Of a stretch of DNA of 9,949 nucleotides, positions 6,507-9,949 are shown one piece after another. How positions within the stretch are numbered: the first letter of the stretch is position 1; every line of letters begins with the position of its first letter. The notes beneath the pieces were generated by a model. The model searched no databases and was not told the DNA's origin. It was given only the letters and a program-made list of their open reading frames with translations. The stretch is taken from NCBI GenBank assembly GCA_021800645.1, contig JAJYYT010000053.1, positions 1 to 9,949 on the forward strand, read 5' to 3'. The translations under genes were made by a program, and so were the position numbers. The DNA is from Actinomycetes bacterium. GTDB taxonomy: Bacteria > Actinomycetota > Acidimicrobiia > Acidimicrobiales > RAAP-2.

Positions 6507-7617
6507 CGTGCACCACGTGCGCCCACCATGTGACGAGGTCTGTCACCACGCGCTGGATCGGGCTCGCGTGGGCGAAGGACATGAGGATCAACGCACCGAT
6601 GATCAGGATCATCCCGTAGGGACGGATCCGCAGGTACCCAGGCCACCAGGACCTCGGCAGGAGCCGCTCGATCACGGCGGAGCCATCCAGCGGCGGCACC
6701 GGGATCAAGTTGAAGCACGCGACCCACAAGTTGATGAACCCCGCGTAGAAGAGGATGCGCGCGCCCAGCGATGTGGCCACCGGCCCGCTGTGGCCCACCG
6801 CGAACAGAAGGTAGAAGGCGGCGCCGAAGATCGCCGCGAGCACGATGTTGGTGAGCGGCCCGGCCAGCGCGACCAGCACGCCCTGGTTGCGCGGGCTGCG
6901 GAGCTTGTTCACGTTCACCGGCACCGGCTTCGCCCATCCGAAGTAGCCCACGCCGGCGAGCACCGTGATGATCGGCACGATGATCGTGCCGAACACTGTG
7001 ATGTGGCGGAGCGGATTGAGCGTGATCCGGCCCGCCCGCTTCGCCGTGTCGTCCCCGCACCACAGGGCCACCACCCCGTGGGAGACCTCGTGGAGGATGA
7101 CCGAGGGGATCAGCACGCAGAAGAGGATGATCTCTGTCGTCGAGACGCGGTGGCTGCGCACGAGGATCGCGACTATCGCGATCACGACGATCAGCCAGAC
7201 GAGCGAGCGCTGCCCCGAACGCCCGGTGCGCGGCGGTCCGTCTCCGCCTGAGGGAGGCCGCGGTCCGTACGGTGTCCGGTACGCGTGCTGGCGCGGGCCG
7301 CCGGGCCCCCCGTCCCCCGAGCCCTCCCCTCGCACGGCGCCGTCAGGCGGCTGGCCGTTGGGCGGATATCCCGGCGGCGGGTACCCCGGCGGCGGGTACC
7401 CCGGCGGCGGGTAGGCGTGCGGCGGGTACGCGGGCGGCGGGTACTCCGAGGGCGGGTAGCCCTGCGGCGAGTAGCCAGGCGGCGGGTACGCGGCGGCCGG
7501 GTAGCCCGCAGGCGGCGGGTACGCGGGAGGCGGGTACGCAGCCGGAGGGGGCTGGTGAGGCGCGTCTGTGCGCCGCGCGGGCGGGTCGTCGCGCGCCGCG
7601 GGCGGCTCGGCGCTCAC
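6499..7617 (-). CDS. Site-2 protease family membrane metalloprotease (M50) with Pro/Tyr-rich N-terminus
   Basis: A 372-residue protein. Residues 1-135 are a low-complexity tail dominated by PPPxYPP repeats (about 25-88) and then Gly/Pro/Arg-rich sequence. The remaining 235 residues are a compact M50B protease with about six membrane helices. Zinc ligands are H176/H180 in HEVSH, with catalytic E177, and D311 in the NLIPVPPLDGS motif (N303, D311). GWAKPVPVNVNKLR followed by VLVALAGPLTNIVLA (228-261) is typical of the small S2P class that lacks PDZ and CBS domains. It should cleave membrane-embedded substrates such as anti-sigma factors; the target is unknown. It starts with GTG 4 nt after the TAG of the DksA/TraR-like gene, so the two are probably co-transcribed. 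Homologues are often neighbours of trpS and scpAB. Here trpS lies 6.3 kb away in the opposite orientation. Confidence 0.9.
   Translation of the reverse strand: MSAEPPAARDDPPARRTDAPHQPPPAAYPPPAYPPPAGYPAAAYPPPGYSPQGYPPSEYPPPAYPPHAYPPPGYPPPGYPPPGYPPNGQPPDGAVRGEGSGDGGPGGPRQHAYRTPYGPRPPSGGDGPPRTGRSGQRSLVWLIVVIAIVAILVRSHRVSTTEIILFCVLIPSVILHEVSHGVVALWCGDDTAKRAGRITLNPLRHITVFGTIIVPIITVLAGVGYFGWAKPVPVNVNKLRSPRNQGVLVALAGPLTNIVLAAIFGAAFYLLFAVGHSGPVATSLGARILFYAGFINLWVACFNLIPVPPLDGSAVIERLLPRSWWPGYLRIRPYGMILIIGALILMSFAHASPIQRVVTDLVTWWAHVVHAV
7354..7545 (-). repeat. 15-bp coding tandem repeats (PPPGY-type) in the M50 gene
   Basis: Degenerate 15-bp units encode Y-P-P-P-x, with occasional 12- or 18-bp variants. 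Three adjacent units at 7371-7415 are nearly identical at DNA level (unit ccggcggcgggtacc), pointing to recent slippage or unequal exchange. The repeat covers roughly residues 25-88 of the protease. Confidence 0.8.
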
Positions 7618-7621
7618 CGGT

Positions 7622-7969
7622 CTACGGCTTCGATGCGCAGGCGATGCAACGGCGTGCCGCCGGCTTCGCCTCGAGGCGCGAAGGGGAGATCGGCTGGCCG
7701 CACCGCTCGCAACGGCCGTAGGTGCCCTTCTCGAGGCGGTCGATCGCGGCCTCCACTTCGCTGAGCGCCTCCCGGAGCTGTCCGGCGAGGGCCTCGGCCT
7801 CTCCTCGCTCGGCGGTCACCTGGCTCGTGTCGGCGAAGTTGGCGTCATACTTGAGGCCCCCTTCCTCACCGAAGCCCAGCTCGGCAAGCTTGGCGCGGAG
7901 CTCGGCCCGCTCGGCTTCGAGGAGCGCGCGGTAGTCGACGTCAGCGTCCACGGGCGCGTCACTGGCCAT
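7622..7969 (-). CDS. DksA/TraR-family C4 zinc-finger protein
   Basis: A 115-residue protein from the ATG at 7969 (MASDAP). Residues about 13-81 form a charged, heptad-rich coiled-coil hairpin. Residues 84-111 form the zinc finger with C87, C90, C108 and C111 (CxxC-x17-CxxC) and the family signature YGRCERCGQPISPSRLEA. Family proteins bind RNA polymerase through its secondary channel. The E. coli DksA tip motif DPVDRA is here DTSQVT: the first Asp (D47) is kept but the second acidic residue and the Ala are lost, so a true DksA/ppGpp role is doubtful. A TTG at 8020 would extend the frame by 17 residues of unlikely composition and I reject it. No strong Shine-Dalgarno is seen. A TAGGCT -10-like hexamer (7983-7978) lies 8 nt upstream, compatible with a near-leaderless transcript. 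Confidence 0.85.
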   Translation of the reverse strand: MASDAPVDADVDYRALLEAERAELRAKLAELGFGEEGGLKYDANFADTSQVTAERGEAEALAGQLREALSEVEAAIDRLEKGTYGRCERCGQPISPSRLEAKPAARRCIACASKP

Positions 7970-8032
7970 ACGCGCAGAGCCTAGACGTCGATGGGCGCGC
8001 CAGGACCCCCGGCCCCCCAACTTCTCGCCGCT

Positions 8033-8067
8033 CGGGTGCGACCCGTTCGGTCGCGACCCGCACGGGT
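8033..8067. other. Strong inverted repeats in the xerD-dksA-like gap
   Basis: CGGGTGCGACC (8033-8043) pairs with GGTCGC-G-ACCCG (8049-8060): an 11-bp stem with one bulged base and a 5-nt loop. A second perfect repeat, ACCCG-CA-CGGGT (8056-8067), shares the right arm, so two alternative hairpins are possible. It sits downstream of the xerD stop and upstream of the zinc-finger gene, without a T tract, so it may be a U-less terminator or a regulatory fold. The rest of the 188-bp gap (7970-8157) is C-rich on the plus strand, with short direct repeats (cctccggtgc twice at 8121-8141 and ccccgacct twice at 8141-8159). Confidence 0.45.
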
Positions 8068-8157
8068 GCCCCCGGCGAAGCCGAGCCCCCGCGCGCCCCC
8101 GGCCCCTGCGAACCCGAGCCCCTCCGGTGCGCCTCCGGTGCCCCGACCTGCCCCGAC

Positions 8158-9105
8158 CTACCCCGCCGCCCTCGTGCCGGCCGGCAAGCGAGCCCGAGGG
8201 TGGGCGGCTTCGTAGGCGGCACGCAGGTGGTCACTCGTCACCTTCGTGTACAGCTGGGTCGTGGTCACCGACGCGTGGCCGAGCAGCTCTTGGACCACCC
8301 GGACGTCCGCTCCGTGGGCCAGGAGATGGGTCGCGCACGAGTGGCGCAGCGCGTGCGGGGCGAGCACGACCCCGGCCGCCGCACCCCGCTGGCGGACCAC
8401 CCCAAACGCGCCCTGGCGCGACAGCCTGCTCCCCCGCGTGTTCAAGAAGACCGCCTCGGCGTCGCCCTTGCGGCGCCAGCGCGCCGGGGAGAAGACGTCC
8501 CGGCCTCCCGGCTCGAGCCACCGGGTGAGCGCCTGCGCGGCGTGGCGCCCGAGCGGCACCAGCCGCTCCTTCGAGCCCTTGCCGTAGAGCCGGACCAGCC
8601 CCTCGTCGCCCGCAAGGTCGGTGAGGTTCAGCCCGACGGCCTCCGACACGCGTGCCCCGGTGCCGTAGAGGAGCTCGAGCAGCGCGCGGTCGCGCCGCGA
8701 GGTCGCGTCGTCGCCCGAGACCCCCTCCAGGACGCGCGCGACGTCGGCTTCGGGGAGCGCCTTGGGCAGGCGCACGGGCAGCCGGCCGGCCTCGAGCGAC
8801 TCGGTCGGATCCGTCTCCGCCGTGCCCTCGTCGAGGAGGAAGCGGTGAAGGCCGCGGAGCGTCGACACTGCCCGCGCGACCGACGCCGGGCTGCGCCCGC
8901 CCGCCCGGAGGCCCGCGACGTAGCGCTCGAGGTCGCCGGGCGCGGCGTCGAGCGGGGTGCGGCCCCAGGCAGCGAGCGCCGCCTCGTAGCGCACGAGGTC
9001 CCGCCGGTAGGAGGTGACCGTGTTGGCGGCGCGGCCACGCTCGACCACCAGCCAGGACAGGAACTCCTCTGACGCCGCGCTGAGCGGAGCGCCGAGCACG
9101 CTCAC
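8158..9105 (-). CDS. xerD: Tyrosine recombinase XerD
   Basis: A 315-residue tyrosine recombinase close to the usual 300-residue Xer length. The N-terminal SAM-like DNA-binding domain (about 10-100) contains FLSWLVVERGRAANTVTSY. The catalytic domain holds all six active-site residues: R152 (GTGARVSE), K176 (YGKGSKER), H251 and R254 (HALRH), H277 (LLGHASVTTTQ) and nucleophile Y286 (LYTKV). With its partner XerC it resolves chromosome dimers at dif during division. The position after pyrG and a NUDIX gene is the conserved chromosomal location of actinobacterial xerD, which argues against a phage or island integrase. The GTG start at 9105 has AAGAGG 7 nt upstream. Both lie in the first copy of a 23-bp tandem repeat. 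No dif site is visible in the window. Confidence 0.93.
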   Translation of the reverse strand: MSVLGAPLSAASEEFLSWLVVERGRAANTVTSYRRDLVRYEAALAAWGRTPLDAAPGDLERYVAGLRAGGRSPASVARAVSTLRGLHRFLLDEGTAETDPTESLEAGRLPVRLPKALPEADVARVLEGVSGDDATSRRDRALLELLYGTGARVSEAVGLNLTDLAGDEGLVRLYGKGSKERLVPLGRHAAQALTRWLEPGGRDVFSPARWRRKGDAEAVFLNTRGSRLSRQGAFGVVRQRGAAAGVVLAPHALRHSCATHLLAHGADVRVVQELLGHASVTTTQLYTKVTSDHLRAAYEAAHPRARLPAGTRAAG

Positions 9106-9164
9106 CGCGGAACCTCTTGCACGCTCACCGCGGAGCCTCTTGCACGCTCACCGCGGAGCCTTCC
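9096..9164 (-). repeat. 23-bp tandem triplication spanning the NUDIX stop and xerD start
   Basis: Three head-to-tail units at 9096-9118, 9119-9141 and 9142-9164, with plus-strand core gcacgctcaccgcggagcc. Copies 1 and 2 differ by one base; copy 3 differs only at its last bases. On the coding strand each unit reads purine-rich ribosome site (AAGAGG), 7 nt, then GTGAGC. The NUDIX stop TGA is in copy 2 and the xerD GTG is in copy 1. Because 23 is not a multiple of three, the copies place the same sequence in different frames. The GTG of copy 2 opens an eight-codon frame ending at TGA 9104-9102, overlapping the xerD start. Confidence 0.9.
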
Positions 9165-9805
9165 TGGACGGGCTTCCCGTGACCGAGCGCGTGCCTGGCG
9201 AGGAGGAGCCCCGCGATCGTGGTCGCGTCGAGGAGGCGCCCATCGGCGACGAGCCGCTCCACGTCGCAGAGCGCGATCCGCTCGGTGGTCATCCAGCGCT
9301 CCTCGGCTCCCGAGGGTTGCGTCTCGCCGGGCGTCAGGTCGGTCGCGAGGTACAGGATCGTGCGCTGGTCGGTGTAGCCCGGCGAGTTGTAGACCGACCC
9401 GAGCCGCTCGAGGCGCGCCGCGCGGAGCCCTGCCTCCTCTTCGAGCTCGCGCCGCGCGGTGACCTCAGGCGGCTCTCCGTCGACATCGCGGGTGCCCGCG
9501 GGCGCCTCGAGGACCGCGGCGGCGACAGCGACGCGCACCTGTCGGACGAGCGTGACCGTGCCGTCGCCGTGGGCGGCGACCACCGAGACCGCGCCGGGGT
9601 GGCGCACGACGTCGCGGGTGATCTCGTGGCCGTCGGGGTCCGCGTACGCGACCGTCTCGACCGCAAAGAGCCGCCCCTCGAACCGGGGCCGCCCGCCCAG
9701 GCGGCGGAAGCCCTGCAGCGGGTCCGCCTCGGATGGCTCCCCCTCGGACGGCATCGCCTCGAGCGACTCCGCCTCGAGCGGCTCTCCCTCGGACAACGGC
9801 GTCAC
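9125..9805 (-). CDS. NUDIX hydrolase, ADP-ribose pyrophosphatase-like
   Basis: A 226-residue protein. The Nudix box lies at 104-127: G104, E111, then RELEEEAGL (119-127) carrying the catalytic R119, E120, E123 and E124. It is preceded by VLEAPAG (98-104), typical of the ADP-ribose pyrophosphatase branch. The G-to-E spacing is one residue longer than the textbook box, which I recall being normal for the mycobacterial neighbour of pyrG (Rv1700). GSVYNSPGYTDQ (136-147) is the substrate loop following the box. It would hydrolyse ADP-ribose or related nucleoside diphosphate derivatives to AMP and a phosphosugar. Residues 5-29 are an acidic pentapeptide-repeat lead absent from typical members. The last dozen residues are encoded by the 23-bp repeat and may be a late addition. 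The GTG at 9805 lies 3 nt after the pyrG stop, with no clear Shine-Dalgarno. An ATG at 9754 is an alternative start. Confidence 0.88.
   Translation of the reverse strand: MTPLSEGEPLEAESLEAMPSEGEPSEADPLQGFRRLGGRPRFEGRLFAVETVAYADPDGHEITRDVVRHPGAVSVVAAHGDGTVTLVRQVRVAVAAAVLEAPAGTRDVDGEPPEVTARRELEEEAGLRAARLERLGSVYNSPGYTDQRTILYLATDLTPGETQPSGAEERWMTTERIALCDVERLVADGRLLDATTIAGLLLARHALGHGKPVQEGSAVSVQEAPR
9719..9793 (-). repeat. 15-bp coding repeat giving acidic pentapeptides at the NUDIX N-terminus
   Basis: Five consecutive 15-bp units encode SEGEP, LEAES, LEAMP, SEGEP and SEADP (residues 5-29). All units share the frame x-E-(G/A)-x-x and near-identical DNA such as TCCGAGGGAGAGCCG and CTCGAGGCGGAGTCG. 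It lies between the start codon and the catalytic domain. Confidence 0.75.
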
Positions 9806-9808
9806 CGC

Positions 9809-9949
9809 TCAGGCGACGGAGTCGAGATCGCCGATGTCGATGAGGCGCGGCTCGCGGCCCTCCGCGCGCTCGAGGGCCGCACCGACGAGCGCGCGGAAGA
9901 GCGGGTGCGGCCGGTCCGGGCGGCTCTTGAACTCGGGGTGGGCCTGGGT
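9809..9949 (-). CDS. pyrG: CTP synthase, C-terminal end (partial)
   Basis: The last 46 codons of a gene that enters from the right edge, ending at TGA 9811-9809. The peptide reads [17 protein letters not shown] followed by ALVGAAL and a short acidic tail. This is the diagnostic end of the glutamine amidotransferase domain of CTP synthase: the HPE of the Cys-His-Glu triad (H and E visible here) and the conserved FKSRP-x-RPHPLF. The enzyme converts UTP to CTP using glutamine-derived ammonia. The NUDIX gene starts 3 nt after the stop, so the two are probably co-transcribed and translationally coupled. The synthetase domain and catalytic Cys are outside the window. Confidence 0.92.
   Translation of the reverse strand, partial: TQAHPEFKSRPDRPHPLFRALVGAALERAEGREPRLIDIGDLDSVA

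Noticed and set aside
7285..7764. Arg/Val-rich 159-codon frame on the plus strand
   Set aside because: It is the antisense reading of the PPPGY repeats in the M50 gene; its apparent repeat structure comes entirely from that.
7970..8020. Longer start (TTG at 8020) for the DksA/TraR-like protein
   Set aside because: The extra 17 residues are Arg/Gly-rich without family similarity, and the ATG at 7969 fits the usual length and has a -10-like element near it.
8158..9105. Possibility that the tyrosine recombinase marks a mobile element
   Set aside because: All motifs and length fit XerD, and it sits in the conserved pyrG-NUDIX-xerD order. No attachment-site repeats, tRNA or phage genes are present.
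1..9949. CRISPR arrays, tRNA/rRNA genes, insertion sequences
   Set aside because: None seen. The only tandem repeats are short coding or junction repeats without spacers, and no transposase or RNA gene signature is present.

Overview
This is a very GC-rich, gene-dense chromosomal window from what looks like an actinobacterium. The order pyrG - NUDIX hydrolase - xerD is the conserved actinobacterial arrangement (from memory, M. tuberculosis Rv1699-Rv1701). The four-gene core of the amine cluster resembles the mycobacterial glnA4/aldC region. GTG starts, very short intergenic gaps and possible leaderless transcripts point the same way. I cannot place it below class level.

Layout, left to right. 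Positions 1-198 (+) hold the 3' end of tryptophanyl-tRNA synthetase. Everything else is on the minus strand, so transcription runs right to left. From the right edge: the 3' end of pyrG (9949-9809), an ADP-ribose-pyrophosphatase-like NUDIX gene, xerD, a C4 zinc-finger DksA/TraR-family gene, a membrane site-2 protease (M50) with a proline/tyrosine-rich N-terminal tail, a FadR-type GntR regulator, and then an operon of four genes: ACT/APC-family amine permease, glutamine-synthetase-like ligase, aldehyde dehydrogenase and short-chain dehydrogenase. That operon runs convergently into trpS.

The most coherent system is regulator - permease - ligase - ALDH - SDR (6442-236). The permease has a textbook promoter (TTGACA, 17 bp, CATAAT) and a leader of about 107 nt. 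The four structural genes are separated by 19, 4 and 7 nt. The likely logic is amine import, ATP-dependent gamma-glutamylation by a GlnA4/PuuA-type ligase, then two NAD(P)-dependent oxidations of the glutamyl-shielded side chain (alcohol to aldehyde by SDR, aldehyde to acid by ALDH). There is no PuuB-type amine oxidase, so an amino-alcohol substrate such as ethanolamine fits better than putrescine. No gamma-glutamyl hydrolase is visible, although one lies between ligase and ALDH in the mycobacterial counterpart as I recall it.

The other notable signals are small-scale. A 23-bp tandem repeat triplicates the ribosome-binding site and start codon at the NUDIX/xerD junction. A 15-bp repeat encodes an acidic pentapeptide leader on the NUDIX protein, and another encodes the PPPGY tail of the protease. 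The operon leader carries a terminator-like hairpin and a G-quadruplex motif. I see no mobile element, CRISPR array, tRNA or rRNA, and no gene-free stretch over 300 bases.
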